DNA of 64,000 nucleotides, taken from the NCBI RefSeq assembly GCF_900156505.1, contig NZ_FTPR01000001.1, forward strand, positions 1,364,001-1,428,000. The letters run 5' to 3'. The notes under the pieces are model-generated. The model did no database searches and was not told where the DNA came from. It was given only the letters and a program-made list of their open reading frames with translations. Position 1 is the first letter of the stretch; each line of letters starts with the position of its first letter. This DNA comes from Yoonia rosea. GTDB lineage: Bacteria; Pseudomonadota; Alphaproteobacteria; Rhodobacterales; Rhodobacteraceae. Position numbers and translations under genes: made by a program. This document shows positions 25,912-35,138 of the stretch, one piece after another.

Positions 25912-26808
25912 ATGAAAAGAATGCTGTACTTAGTCTCCACTCTCGCTTTGCTGGCGGCATGTAATGATCGTAGCGCGGCGACAAATGATGAGGTGGAGCA
26001 GCCCGATACCGGCGGTGGTGCTGGGAGTGATGGTGGTCCTACAGCATCTTTGGGTGATGTAGACTCGGGCACGCTGGAAGACGGTGTGGTGACCGTGGTC
26101 GTTGCATTGGACGGTGAAGATGCCATTCAGGAGTATGCGTTGACAGGCAATGTGAACGGTTATGCGCGCTATGACCAGCAGGAAACCTCGATCAACAGAG
26201 CGTTCACCGCAATTGCCGGGTCATCTTCGGAAGAAAACGAGCTTGTCGCGATTGTGACGATGGATGGTGGCCAGTTTAACCGCTTCTTTGGCGGAGCCGT
26301 TCTGGAACAGGGTGATTTCTCCGCGCCTGCCAGTGGTTTTTCATACTACAGTGGCAATTACGCAGGTCTGGTAAATGTGGGTAGCCCGCTGCCCCCCGGT
26401 GGCGGCGCTCCTGATGCTGTCACACCATTTGGCGTAGGTGAGGTCGTCGGCTCCGTATATTTGATCGCAGATTTTACCGATAACGCGACGGAAGGCACGA
26501 TTTATGGACGTCAGGTCGACATCGGTAACGGATTTCAAGATTTGGAAGATGTCGTATTGATCGCAACTGATATTGCAGCTGATGGCACGTTTAACGGTTC
26601 AGTCGAGTTGGGTGACCTGACCGGCGTTGGTACCTATAGCGGCGCCTTCGGTGGCGATGATGCCACTTACGTTGGCGGTATCGTTGCGCTAGGTGATGGC
26701 GCATACGTAGATATCTTTGAAGAGGGTGTGGATACGTCAAATTTGCAGGAGTACGGCCTGTTCGTTATCGGGCAATGTGAACCAGCGAGTTGTTTTTCCG
26801 CGCCGTGA
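25912..26808 (+). CDS. TbpB-like beta-barrel surface lipoprotein, probable Slam/T11SS cargo
   Basis: A 298-residue lipoprotein. The signal ends in lipobox 'LLAAC' (about residues 12-16), followed by an acidic and Gly-rich linker ('[12 protein letters not shown]'). The C-terminal half reads like the small barrel of transferrin-binding-type proteins ('[20 protein letters not shown]', about 240-259). Two Cys at the C-terminus ('QCEPASC') may form a disulfide. It lies 15 bp upstream of a Slam-type gene, the usual arrangement for a cargo translocated to the cell surface. The ligand is unknown. GAGAGGAAA precedes the ATG. Confidence 0.75.
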   Translation: MKRMLYLVSTLALLAACNDRSAATNDEVEQPDTGGGAGSDGGPTASLGDVDSGTLEDGVVTVVVALDGEDAIQEYALTGNVNGYARYDQQETSINRAFTAIAGSSSEENELVAIVTMDGGQFNRFFGGAVLEQGDFSAPASGFSYYSGNYAGLVNVGSPLPPGGGAPDAVTPFGVGEVVGSVYLIADFTDNATEGTIYGRQVDIGNGFQDLEDVVLIATDIAADGTFNGSVELGDLTGVGTYSGAFGGDDATYVGGIVALGDGAYVDIFEEGVDTSNLQEYGLFVIGQCEPASCFSAP

Positions 26809-26823
26809 GCGAACTGGCAGTAG

Positions 26824-28200
26824 ATGAAACATATATGTCTTACAATCGCGCTGGCCCTTCTGGGGGCCAGCGCTTATGCGCAAACGACAGTTGATTTAAG
26901 CATCGACCAAGCGCGCAACATTGCGACACAGGCGCTGTTGTCAGACGACCCCGCCCTTGCCCTTCAAATCGCAGAGGCCGTTCTAGCCCAGCGCCCCGAT
27001 GACCGCACCGCCCTGATCGTTATTGCAGCCGCCGCGCCGCGGCTGGGCGATGCCGCCCGTGGACGTGCCGCAGGTGCGCGCGCCTTTGCCGTGTCCCAAA
27101 ACGATGCACAAAGATACGAGGCCGCCCGCCTGACCGCCTTGGCCGCCGCAAATGACCAGCGCTATACGCTTGCCACATTCTGGTTGCGCCGCGCCCTGAC
27201 GGTTGCACCCAATGAGCAAGAGCGTAACCGCACTCTGAATGACGCCCGTGGCGTGAGCCGTCTGAACCCGTGGTCTACGGGGCTTTCATTTTCGCTCGCG
27301 CCTTCAAACAACGTGAATGGCGGGGCCGAAGATGAAGCCTCGACCGCACCTGGAAACCCGACCGGCACATTGTCAGCCGATGCGCAGGCCATCTCGGGAT
27401 GGCGCGCAGTCCTTGCGTTCAACACCAATTATCGCCTGCACCAATCGCGCCAGAGCCGCACGACCGTCGGCGCGCAATATCGCGGCACACGTGTGCGCAT
27501 CACTGACGACATCGACATCCCCGATGAAGCTTTCACAACCGATTACTCCGAAGTTTCCCTGCGCCATGAGCGTGCGCTCGAAAACGGCACGCTTTCCTTG
27601 CGTGCGACGCGCGGACTTTACGAATATCGCGACCTGAGTGGGCCTTCAGGTGCGCAGGTTGTCGACGACGAATACTACGACATCTGGCGTTTGGGTATCG
27701 ACCGTCAGGTGCCGCTGAATGCCCAGACTGTATTATCTTTTTCGGTTGGTCGGGAACGGCTGGACTATCAGAACGTGGGTATTGGCGAAGTCAACCGCGT
27801 GACAGTTGGTACTGGCCTTGCGCGCCAACTCGCAAGCCGCGACCGTATCGGTGGCAACATCACACTGGTTGATAACAAGGGCGACAACGTAAACTACACA
27901 TCGCGGGATCTGACGCTGAGCGGGAATTATCGCTGGGCTGAACCGTTGGGGCCGATCACCCTTGGCCTTGGCGGGGGATTCCGCTGGAGCGATTATCCTG
28001 ATTACAACCTGTTGTTTGCCGTCACAGGCGGCCGTCAGGACCGCACGGTTTTTGCCAATGCCGATATCGGCTTTCCGCAGATATCCTATGCAGGCTTCAC
28101 CCCCGGCCTGCGGATCGACGCAAACCGCACAGACAGCAACGTCAGCCGTTTCGATCGCACGACATTTTCAGCGAGCCTGACGATTTCATCGCAGTTCTAG
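26824..28200 (+). CDS. Slam-type outer-membrane surface lipoprotein assembly modifier (type XI secretion)
   Basis: A 458-residue outer-membrane protein. Signal peptide 1-19 (ending AYA). Residues about 25-135 are helical TPR-like repeats ('ALALQIAEAVLAQRPDD'). From 'NPWSTGLSFSLAPSNNVNGG' (about residue 148) it becomes alternating beta strands with Tyr/Trp/Arg girdles and ends in Phe, the signal for BAM insertion. That order (periplasmic TPR, then a DUF560 barrel) is the Slam architecture. Slam moves specific lipoproteins across the outer membrane; the cargo is probably the preceding gene. Confidence 0.83.
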   Translation: MKHICLTIALALLGASAYAQTTVDLSIDQARNIATQALLSDDPALALQIAEAVLAQRPDDRTALIVIAAAAPRLGDAARGRAAGARAFAVSQNDAQRYEAARLTALAAANDQRYTLATFWLRRALTVAPNEQERNRTLNDARGVSRLNPWSTGLSFSLAPSNNVNGGAEDEASTAPGNPTGTLSADAQAISGWRAVLAFNTNYRLHQSRQSRTTVGAQYRGTRVRITDDIDIPDEAFTTDYSEVSLRHERALENGTLSLRATRGLYEYRDLSGPSGAQVVDDEYYDIWRLGIDRQVPLNAQTVLSFSVGRERLDYQNVGIGEVNRVTVGTGLARQLASRDRIGGNITLVDNKGDNVNYTSRDLTLSGNYRWAEPLGPITLGLGGGFRWSDYPDYNLLFAVTGGRQDRTVFANADIGFPQISYAGFTPGLRIDANRTDSNVSRFDRTTFSASLTISSQF

Positions 28201-28213
28201 CATATCAGGGGGA

Positions 28214-28288
28214 TGGTGCTGTGAGAGAGGATTGAACTCTCGACCTCACCCTTACCAAGGGTGTGCTCTGCCACTGAGCTACCACAGC
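28214..28288 (-). tRNA. tRNA-Thr(GGT)
   Basis: A 75-nt gene on the reverse strand. Acceptor GCTGTGG pairs with TCACAGC (one G-U), the anticodon stem CACCC/GGGTG carries loop TTGGTAA with anticodon GGT, the T arm GAGAG-TTCAATC-CTCTC is complete, and CCA is encoded. Reads ACC and ACU threonine codons. Confidence 0.97.
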
Positions 28289-28375
28289 ATCCGTGAGGCG
28301 GGGAATTAGCGGCAATCGCACCTTGGTGCAAGCCCTCTCTGGACGGTTTTTGCGGGTATTGATAAGACCACCCCT

Positions 28376-28525
28376 ATGAGCGACAAACAGACAAAGCCCA
28401 AAGGCGAAAAGAGCGTCCAAACCCGCGAAGACCGGTTGAAGGCGGCGTTGAAGGCCAATATGGCCAAACGCAAAGCGCAGGCACGCGCGCGGGCGGCGGC
28501 CCCGTCCGGTGAAGAGAAAGAGTAG
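28376..28525 (+). CDS. Small basic protein upstream of murA
   Basis: Encodes 49 residues, very rich in Lys, Arg and Ala, with a helix '[20 protein letters not shown]' followed by an Ala/Arg tail. The stop lies 5 bp before the murA ATG, so it would be the first gene of the murA operon. No domain recognised; highly charged helices like this often bind nucleic acid or ribosomes, but that is a guess. Confidence 0.6.
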   Translation: MSDKQTKPKGEKSVQTREDRLKAALKANMAKRKAQARARAAAPSGEEKE

Positions 28526-28530
28526 GCAGC

Positions 28531-29796
28531 ATGGATTCTATCGTGGTCACGGGCGGCACTCCGCTGAACGGCAAAATTGCGATTGCGGGGGCCAAGAATG
28601 CCGCCCTGACACTGATGCCTGCAACGTTGTTGTCAGAAGAGCCATTGACGCTGACCAACGCCCCGCGCCTGTCGGACATCGCGACGATGACCGCCCTGTT
28701 GCGGTCTTTGGGTGTGGAAGTGACCTCGATGCAGGATGGCAAGGTGCAGGTTTTGTCCAGCCATGCCATGACATCGACCACTGCGGATTATGAAATCGTG
28801 CGCAAAATGCGTGCCTCGAACCTTGTGTTGGGCCCGCTTCTGGCGCGGCATCATCAGGCGATTGTCTCCTTGCCCGGCGGCTGTGCCATCGGCGCGCGCC
28901 CGATGGATATCCATGTCACAGCACTTGAGGCGATGGGGGCAGAGATTGAATTGAAAGACGGCTATCTGCATGCCAAAGCCCCCGGCGGTTTGAAGGGCGC
29001 GCGGGTGCCGTTGCGCTTTGCCTCTGTGGGGGCGACCGAGAACGTGCTGATGGCAGCGACCTTGGCCAAAGGCACCACAGTGATCGAAAATGCCGCACGC
29101 GAGCCCGAGATCGTCGATCTGGCCAAATGCCTGCGCAGCATGGGTGCCCACATCGAGGGCGAAGGCACCAGCACGATTACCATCGAAGGTGTGGACCGTT
29201 TGGGTGCTGCGACCCACCCTGTCGTGACCGACCGGATCGAGCTTGGCACCTATATGCTGGCGCCTGTCTTTGCGGGTGGTGAAGTGGAGTGTCTGGGCGG
29301 ACGCCTTGATCTGGTGGGCTCATTTGTTGAAAAACTGGATGCCGCCGGTGTGGATGTGAGCGAGACGGACCACGGCCTGAAGGTCAAACGCCGCACGGAT
29401 CGTGCGCAGGCGGTGGATGTGACGACCGAAGTGTTCCCCGGTTTTCCTACCGATTTGCAGGCGCAGATGATGGCGATGCTCTGTACCGCTGACGGCACGT
29501 CAGTGCTGGAAGAAAAGATCTTTGAAAACCGCTTTATGCATGCACCAGAGCTGATCCGTATGGGGGCCAATATCGAGGTGCATGGGGGTGTCGCCACGGT
29601 GCGCGGTGTGGACCGCCTGAAAGGTGCGCCGGTGATGGCGACGGATTTGCGCGCCTCGGTGTCGCTGATCCTTGCAGGTTTGGCCGCAGAGGGCGAAACA
29701 ACCGTCAGCCGGATCTATCACCTTGATCGCGGGTATGAGCATATCGAGGAAAAGCTGCGCGGTGTCGGTGCCCGAATTGAGCGGGTGTCGGCATGA
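28531..29796 (+). CDS. murA: UDP-N-acetylglucosamine 1-carboxyvinyltransferase
   Basis: A 421-residue enzyme that transfers enolpyruvate from PEP to UDP-GlcNAc, the first committed step of peptidoglycan synthesis. '[15 protein letters not shown]' (about 20-34) supplies the substrate Lys-Asn pair, and Cys118 in '[11 protein letters not shown]' is the PEP-reactive Cys, which is also the fosfomycin target. The inverse alpha-beta barrel halves are of normal length. ATGA overlap with the DUF2948 gene. Confidence 0.97.
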   Translation: MDSIVVTGGTPLNGKIAIAGAKNAALTLMPATLLSEEPLTLTNAPRLSDIATMTALLRSLGVEVTSMQDGKVQVLSSHAMTSTTADYEIVRKMRASNLVLGPLLARHHQAIVSLPGGCAIGARPMDIHVTALEAMGAEIELKDGYLHAKAPGGLKGARVPLRFASVGATENVLMAATLAKGTTVIENAAREPEIVDLAKCLRSMGAHIEGEGTSTITIEGVDRLGAATHPVVTDRIELGTYMLAPVFAGGEVECLGGRLDLVGSFVEKLDAAGVDVSETDHGLKVKRRTDRAQAVDVTTEVFPGFPTDLQAQMMAMLCTADGTSVLEEKIFENRFMHAPELIRMGANIEVHGGVATVRGVDRLKGAPVMATDLRASVSLILAGLAAEGETTVSRIYHLDRGYEHIEEKLRGVGARIERVSA

Positions 29797-30272
29797 GTGC
29801 AGATGCAACGTTTGAGGACGGGCGCGAGGCGCCTCTACGCCTGAAGGCGCTGGATACCGAGGATCTGGCGGTGATTGCCGCACTGGTGCAGGATGCGGTG
29901 TTTCCTGCAGCCGAGATGAAATGGGATCGCAAGGCGCGGCGTTTTGCGATTTTGCTCAACCGTTTTCGCTGGGAAGACGCGCCGAAGGCGGAGAAGCGCA
30001 AGCGCAGCTATGAGCGTGTGCAGTCGGTTTTGGCTGTGGAAGACGTGCTGAAGGTCCAGACCCAAGGCGTGGATAAGGCCGATGCGGATATGGTGTATTC
30101 GCTGCTCGCGATTGCGTTTCAGCCCGGTGAAGATGGCACCGGCCGTGTGGAGCTGACCCTTGCGGGCGATGGCGCGATTGCCTTGGAGGTTGAGGCCCTG
30201 GAGGTGCTGTTGCGCGACGTCACACGGCCTTACTTCGCGCCGTCAAAAAAGGCGCCGTCGCATCCCGAATAG
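29793..30272 (+). CDS. DUF2948 family protein
   Basis: A 159-residue protein of a conserved alphaproteobacterial family found between murA and hisD. The conserved run '[20 protein letters not shown]' (about 17-36) and '[15 protein letters not shown]' (about 50-64) are both present. Its function is unknown. Coupled to murA by an ATGA overlap; soluble, no signal peptide. Confidence 0.85.
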   Translation: MSADATFEDGREAPLRLKALDTEDLAVIAALVQDAVFPAAEMKWDRKARRFAILLNRFRWEDAPKAEKRKRSYERVQSVLAVEDVLKVQTQGVDKADADMVYSLLAIAFQPGEDGTGRVELTLAGDGAIALEVEALEVLLRDVTRPYFAPSKKAPSHPE

Positions 30273-30281
30273 CGCCACAGA

Positions 30282-30346
30282 GCCCCGGACCTGATCCGGG
30301 GCCTTTGGCATGCAACGCGGTCGAGGTCCCGGATCAAATCCGGGAC
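30282..30346. repeat. Two adjacent CCGGA-TCCGG palindromic elements
   Basis: GCCCCGGA-CCTGA-TCCGGGGC (30282-30302) and GTCCCGGA-TCAAA-TCCGGGAC (30326-30346) share the same 8-bp arms apart from the ends. They lie in the gap before hisD. Such elements recur in GC-rich alphaproteobacteria, where they can act as weak terminators or RNA-processing sites. Confidence 0.65.
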
Positions 30347-30409
30347 GGCGCCGTGCTCTATTGATGCCCCCTGCCCTGAACGCTATGTCCTGCGCCAAGG
30401 AGAATGCCG

Positions 30410-31720
30410 ATGCCACAGTTTCTATCCACCACTGATCCCGATTTCGAGGCCCGGTTTGCCGCGATCCTGAGCGCAAAGCGCGAAGACAGCCCCGATGTGG
30501 ATCATGTCGTGGCAGAGATTATCGCGGATGTGCGCACGCGCGGCGATGCGGCCGTGCTGGAACTGACAGCAAAGTTTGACCGGCTCGACCTGACCGCGCA
30601 AAGCATGCGTTTCACGCCCGAAGAGATTGCGGCGGAATGTGCCAAGGTAGATAACGCCGATCGCGCCGCGTTGCAGCTCGCCGCTGACCGTATCCGCGCC
30701 TATCACAGCCGCCAGATGCCCGAAGACGCGCAGTGGACCGACCCCGACGGTGCAACATTGGGGTGGCGCTGGACGCCTGTGTCGGCAGCGGGACTTTATG
30801 TGCCGGGGGGAACGGCATCTTATCCGTCATCGGTCTTGATGAATGCGATTCCTGCAAAAGTGGCAGGCGTGCAGCGTTTGGCCATTGTCGTGCCGACACC
30901 GGACGGCGTGACCAATCCGCTGGTGTTGATGGCGGCGAAAATTGCCGGTGTGGACGAGATTTACCGGATCGGCGGCGCGCAGGCGATTGCCGCCCTTGCT
31001 TACGGGACCGAGACAATTGCGCCGGTCGACAAGATCACCGGCCCCGGCAACGCCTTTGTGGCAGCCGCCAAGCGGCGGGTGTTTGGCAAGGTGGGCATTG
31101 ATATGATCGCAGGCCCGTCCGAGATTTTGGTAATTGCCGATAAGGACAATGATCCTGACTGGATCGCGCTTGATCTGCTGTCACAGGCCGAACATGACGC
31201 AAGCGCACAATCAATCCTGATCACCGATGATGCGGCTTTCGGGCAGGCTGTTGCGGCGGCCGTCGACAAGCGGCTGGAAACGCTGGAACGCCGCGCAATT
31301 GCCGGTGCGAGCTGGCGTGATTTCGGGGCCATCATCACCGTCAGGGATTTTGACGAGGCCGTGCGCCTGTCTGACCGGATTGCACCAGAGCACCTTGAGC
31401 TTTGCACGGCTGACGCTGACGCGCTATCTGCGAAAATCACCCATGCGGGTGCAATTTTCATTGGGGGTTGGACACCCGAGGCGATCGGTGACTACATTGG
31501 CGGCCCAAATCACGTATTGCCGACGGCCCGTTCCGCACGGTTCTCAAGCGGGCTTTCGGTCATGGACTTTATCAAACGCACGACCCTTTCACGCATGACC
31601 CCTGATGCGCTGGCCGCGATCGGGCCTGCGGCAGAACGTTTGGCAATATCGGAGAGCCTTGAAGCGCATGGCCTGTCCGTGCGCGCGCGTCTCGACCGCC
31701 TGAACAGAGGTGAGCCATGA
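30410..31720 (+). CDS. hisD: Histidinol dehydrogenase
   Basis: A 436-residue zinc enzyme that oxidises histidinol to histidine in two NAD-dependent steps. Signature regions: 'GLYVPGGTASYPSSVLMN' (about 123-140), 'AEHDASAQ' and 'GPNHVLPTARSARFSSGL' with catalytic and zinc-binding residues. The second ATG (30410) is preferred because AAGGAG sits 7 nt before it and only 1 nt before the first ATG (30404). Overlaps the UPF0262 gene by ATGA. Confidence 0.97.
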   Translation: MPQFLSTTDPDFEARFAAILSAKREDSPDVDHVVAEIIADVRTRGDAAVLELTAKFDRLDLTAQSMRFTPEEIAAECAKVDNADRAALQLAADRIRAYHSRQMPEDAQWTDPDGATLGWRWTPVSAAGLYVPGGTASYPSSVLMNAIPAKVAGVQRLAIVVPTPDGVTNPLVLMAAKIAGVDEIYRIGGAQAIAALAYGTETIAPVDKITGPGNAFVAAAKRRVFGKVGIDMIAGPSEILVIADKDNDPDWIALDLLSQAEHDASAQSILITDDAAFGQAVAAAVDKRLETLERRAIAGASWRDFGAIITVRDFDEAVRLSDRIAPEHLELCTADADALSAKITHAGAIFIGGWTPEAIGDYIGGPNHVLPTARSARFSSGLSVMDFIKRTTLSRMTPDALAAIGPAAERLAISESLEAHGLSVRARLDRLNRGEP

Positions 31721-32196
31721 GCAAGATCATCCATATCAACATTGACGACCGCAATCTGCCGCCGCCAACACCCGAGATTGATCAGGAACGTAAAGTGGCG
31801 ATGTTCGATCTGCTGGAAGACAACAGCTTTGCCCTGCCCGCGCGAGAAGGGCGCGATGTGCCGCCCGGCCCCTACAAGCTGGAACTTTCCATCAAGGAAC
31901 GCAGACTTGTCTTTGATATCAAGCAAGAAGATGACAGCGTGGCCGGTGAATTCCATCTGTCGCTCGGGCCGTTCCGGCAGGTCGTGAAGGACTATTTCCA
32001 GATTTGCGAAAGCTATTTTGACGCGGTCAAAACCCTGCCCCCCAGCCAGATCGAGACAATTGATATGGCCCGTCGCGGCATCCACAACGAAGGCGCACGG
32101 GTGTTGCAGGAACGTCTGGAGGGCAAGGCCGACGTTGATATCGACACCGCCCGCCGGCTTTTTACGTTGATTTGCGTGCTGCACTTTGGGGGCTAG
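31717..32196 (+). CDS. UPF0262 family protein
   Basis: A 159-residue cytoplasmic protein of the alphaproteobacterial UPF0262 family. The typical segments 'DQERKVAMFDLLEDNSF' and 'DMARRGIHNEGARVLQERL' are present. Unknown function, but the order hisD-UPF0262-phosphatase is strongly conserved in the class. Its start overlaps the hisD stop (ATGA) and its stop is 3 bp from the next start. Confidence 0.9.
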   Translation: MSKIIHINIDDRNLPPPTPEIDQERKVAMFDLLEDNSFALPAREGRDVPPGPYKLELSIKERRLVFDIKQEDDSVAGEFHLSLGPFRQVVKDYFQICESYFDAVKTLPPSQIETIDMARRGIHNEGARVLQERLEGKADVDIDTARRLFTLICVLHFGG

Positions 32197-32199
32197 GTA

Positions 32200-32670
32200 A
32201 TGGCACAAGACAGCACATACGCACCCCTTCCCCAGTCGGTGCTGTTTTGCTGTGACCACAATTCTGTCCGCTCGCCCATGGCCGAAGGGATCATGAAAAA
32301 GCTCTATGGCAAACAGTGCTATATCCAGTCGGTTGGCGTAAAGAATGATCTGGAGATTGACGGGTTTGCCGTGGCTGTCTGTGCCGAAATGGGTGTCGAG
32401 CTGTCACGCCACCGGTCCCGCTCATTTGATGAAATGGAAGATTGGGGCGATGATCTGTCATCGTTCGATCTGGTGCTGGCGCTGTCGCCCGCAAGCCAGC
32501 GCCGCGCACTTGACCTGACGCAGTTCTATCATCTGGACGTCGAATACTGGCCGATCCTTGACCCCACAGGTCTGGGCGAGAGCCGCGATGCACGGCTGGA
32601 CAGCTATCGCAAGACCCGCGATCAAATCACGGAGAAGCTTGTGTCACGGTTCGGCCCGGCATCCGTGTGA
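32200..32670 (+). CDS. Low-molecular-weight phosphatase-family protein
   Basis: A 156-residue protein. The phosphate-binding loop C-x5-R is intact as Cys18 to Arg24 ('CDHNSVRSPMAEG'), and 'ILDPTG' may supply the acid Asp. Enzymes of this fold dephosphorylate phosphotyrosine or reduce arsenate; genes at this position are annotated as phosphatases. Part of the hisD operon. Confidence 0.85.
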   Translation: MAQDSTYAPLPQSVLFCCDHNSVRSPMAEGIMKKLYGKQCYIQSVGVKNDLEIDGFAVAVCAEMGVELSRHRSRSFDEMEDWGDDLSSFDLVLALSPASQRRALDLTQFYHLDVEYWPILDPTGLGESRDARLDSYRKTRDQITEKLVSRFGPASV

Positions 32671-32735
32671 CTTTTACCAAAGCTTAATTGCACCTCTGTA
32701 TGGGTGGGAGAAATTCCTCCCGAGGTGATGACATT

Positions 32736-34073
32736 ATGTTTTGGACCAAGTCACTTGCACGAAATGCTGATGACGACGCTGTTCTTGCGGCGGCGTATCA
32801 GTCGCAAGCGATTATCTTCTTTGAGCCCGATGGCACGATCGTCAATGCAAACGCGGCTTTTGTTGCGACGATGGGTTATAACGACGCGTCAGATATTATT
32901 GGCAAACACCACCGCATCTTTCTCTCAGAGGTCGACAGAAATTCACACGCATATAAAGACTTCTGGCCCAGCCTCGCGCGCGGAGAAATATCGTCGGGCG
33001 AATTCAAACGGATTTCGAAATCCGGGGAAGAGGTCTGGATTTCCGCCTCTTATGCGCCCGTTCGCGATGCGCACGGCAACGTCAGCCAAGTTGTGAAACT
33101 GGCCACTGACGTTACTGCCTCGCACCGGATTATGCAGTTGCTGGTCGCAGGGCTTGCCGCACTTCGTGAAGGTGACCTTACGGCACGCATTTCCGATCCT
33201 GTCGCGCCACAACACCAATCCGTCAAATCAAGCTTTAACGAGACGCTCGCGGGGCTGGAGGATCTAATGAATACGATCCGGTCCGGATCGGTCCGGCTGC
33301 ATGATGTCGGCAGGGCTGTGCAGAACGGGGCGCACCAGTTGCAGCAAAAGGCGCAAGCGCAAAAGGATATGCTGGCGGAAACCACAAGCTCTCTCAGCCA
33401 GATATCGCAAGCGGTCGCAGGCACGAGCAATTCAACCCGCGAACTTGATGAAGAGGCTGCACTGACGGCGGACAAATCGCGCGAGGGCAGCCGAATCGTT
33501 GCGGACACAATCACTGCAATCAAACGTATCGAAACCCTCTCAAAAGAGGTTTCAAAAACCACAGAAGTCATTGAAGGGTTTGCATTTCAAACGAATTTGC
33601 TGTCGTTGAATGCCGCGGTCGAGGCTGCGCGAGCGGGCGCGGCCGGCAGCGGGTTTGCGGTGGTCGCAAGCGAGGTGCGCAGCCTATCGAACCGGTCTGC
33701 AGAGGCCTCGAAAGAGATCGCGAAACTAACCCGCAGTTGTGAAACAGAAGTTATGAAGGGCCGCACTTTGATTGAGACTGCCGGTGCCTCGCTGGATGCG
33801 ATCAATCACGGCGCGGCAACTGTGGCAGAGGCCGTTGACCGGATCGCCCGCACGGCCACGCAACAATCACAAAGCGTGTCGGACATCGAATCCGCAATTC
33901 GCGCGATCGACATTGGCGTGCAGAATGTTGCCACCCTTTCAGACGAGAGTGCGGAGCAAGTCAAACGGCTTTCGGATGAATTGGCGATCCTGGACGACCT
34001 GCTGTCACGCTTCCAGACAAAGCAAGCCCAGCCGCAAAGACCCGTGCAGATGAACCTTCGACAAGCAGGATAG
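32736..34073 (+). CDS. Soluble PAS-domain methyl-accepting chemotaxis protein
   Basis: A 445-residue chemoreceptor without membrane helices. A PAS domain occupies about 18-125 ('IIFFEPDGTIVNANAAFVATMGY', in part), a HAMP-like linker about 130-180, and a MCP signalling coiled coil from about 190 to 430, with the hairpin tip 'FQTNLLSLNAAVEAARAG' (about 285-302) that binds CheA and CheW. The start follows GAGGTG; a small hairpin (GGGAG/CTCCC, 32706-32721) lies just upstream of it. It splits the otherwise conserved phosphatase-infA order. A STAS-CheY operon begins at 63486. Confidence 0.88.
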   Translation: MFWTKSLARNADDDAVLAAAYQSQAIIFFEPDGTIVNANAAFVATMGYNDASDIIGKHHRIFLSEVDRNSHAYKDFWPSLARGEISSGEFKRISKSGEEVWISASYAPVRDAHGNVSQVVKLATDVTASHRIMQLLVAGLAALREGDLTARISDPVAPQHQSVKSSFNETLAGLEDLMNTIRSGSVRLHDVGRAVQNGAHQLQQKAQAQKDMLAETTSSLSQISQAVAGTSNSTRELDEEAALTADKSREGSRIVADTITAIKRIETLSKEVSKTTEVIEGFAFQTNLLSLNAAVEAARAGAAGSGFAVVASEVRSLSNRSAEASKEIAKLTRSCETEVMKGRTLIETAGASLDAINHGAATVAEAVDRIARTATQQSQSVSDIESAIRAIDIGVQNVATLSDESAEQVKRLSDELAILDDLLSRFQTKQAQPQRPVQMNLRQAG

Positions 34074-34235
34074 CACCTGATGTGGTGGGCGCGACGGGCT
34101 GCGGCGGCGTTGCTTGTGCACGTCACGGCCAGCACATCGCCGAGATATTCACGATTCACCCTTGAAAAATACTGTATTCAGGCGCATCTAGGCGGCGCCC
34201 GCTTGTTGATGCGGGTGTGAAACATAGGAGATCAC

Positions 34236-34454
34236 ATGGCCAAGGAAGAACTGCTCGAATTCCCAGGTGTCGTGAAAGAACTTCTGCCAAACGCGACGTT
34301 TCGGGTCGAGCTGGAAAACGGCCATGAGATTATCGCGCATACGGCAGGAAAGATGCGTAAGAACCGCATCCGTGTTCTGGCTGGCGACAAGGTACAGGTG
34401 GAAATGACACCTTACGATCTGACCAAAGGTCGGATTAACTATCGCTTCAAGTAA
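34236..34454 (+). CDS. infA: Translation initiation factor IF-1
   Basis: A 72-residue S1-like OB-fold protein with the normal IF-1 sequence from '[13 protein letters not shown]' to 'GRINYRFK'. It binds the ribosomal A site during initiation. GGAG precedes the ATG. Downstream is maf, as in related genomes. Confidence 0.97.
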   Translation: MAKEELLEFPGVVKELLPNATFRVELENGHEIIAHTAGKMRKNRIRVLAGDKVQVEMTPYDLTKGRINYRFK

Positions 34455-34470
34455 CGTGAAGTGCAGCTTC

Positions 34471-34516
34471 GCGCGGCGCGGTAAAAGGACTTGCAACACG
34501 CAAGTCACCGCCGCGC
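34471..34516 (+). terminator. Long hairpin between infA and maf
   Basis: A perfect inner stem GACTTGC / GCAAGTC (loop AACAC) is extended by GC-rich outer arms (34471-34482 against 34507-34516). It starts 17 bp after infA. No U-run follows, so it may be an RNA-processing or attenuation site rather than a full terminator. Confidence 0.45.
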
Positions 34517-34532
34517 TGGTGGATGTTGATAG

Positions 34533-35138
34533 ATGACCACCCTCCCGCCAGATCCCGCTTTGAAGCTTGTTCTTGGCTCCGGTTCCCCCCGGAGGCTAGA
34601 GCTGTTGGCGCAGCTTGGGCTGACGCCGAGCGCTGTGCGCCCGCCCGATATTGATGAAGACGTGCGCAAGGGTGAATTGCCCCGCGATTACGTCAAACGG
34701 ATTGCCGCGGAAAAAGTGGCGGCTGTGCCTGCTGGCGCGGATGAAGTCGTCCTCTGTGCCGATACCACCGTGGCCTTGGGGCGGCGGATCATGGGCAAAC
34801 CCGCAGATGCCGCAGAGGCCGCGCAGTTTCTTTTTGCCCTGTCAGGACGGCGCCATAAGGTGATCACCGCACTCGCGGTAAAACGTGACGGCCAGATCTG
34901 GACGAAGGATGTGCAAAGCACAGTGGCCTTCAAGCAACTGTCGGACGCGGAAGTGAATACCTACCTCGCGTCGGGTGATTGGCGCGGCAAAGCCGGAGGC
35001 TATGCCATTCAGGGGCCGGCTGGTGCGTTTATTCCCTGGATCAACGGGTCGTATACCGGCATCGTTGGTCTGCCGCTCACCGAAACAGCAGGTCTGCTGA
35101 CAGCGGCGGGCGTTGTGCTTTATGGAGGTGGCGCATGA
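34533..35138 (+). CDS. maf: Maf-family nucleotide pyrophosphatase
   Basis: A 201-residue protein with '[17 protein letters not shown]' (about 14-30), the phosphate-binding start of Maf, and 'CADTTVALG' (about 75-83) with its active-site Asp. Maf proteins hydrolyse dTTP/UTP or modified nucleotides and help prevent their incorporation. ATGA overlap with the next gene. Which Maf subgroup this is cannot be settled by eye. Confidence 0.93.
   Translation: MTTLPPDPALKLVLGSGSPRRLELLAQLGLTPSAVRPPDIDEDVRKGELPRDYVKRIAAEKVAAVPAGADEVVLCADTTVALGRRIMGKPADAAEAAQFLFALSGRRHKVITALAVKRDGQIWTKDVQSTVAFKQLSDAEVNTYLASGDWRGKAGGYAIQGPAGAFIPWINGSYTGIVGLPLTETAGLLTAAGVVLYGGGA

Noticed and set aside
28205..28420. 71-codon reverse open frame
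   Set aside because: It spans tRNA-Thr, so it is an artefact of the tRNA gene.
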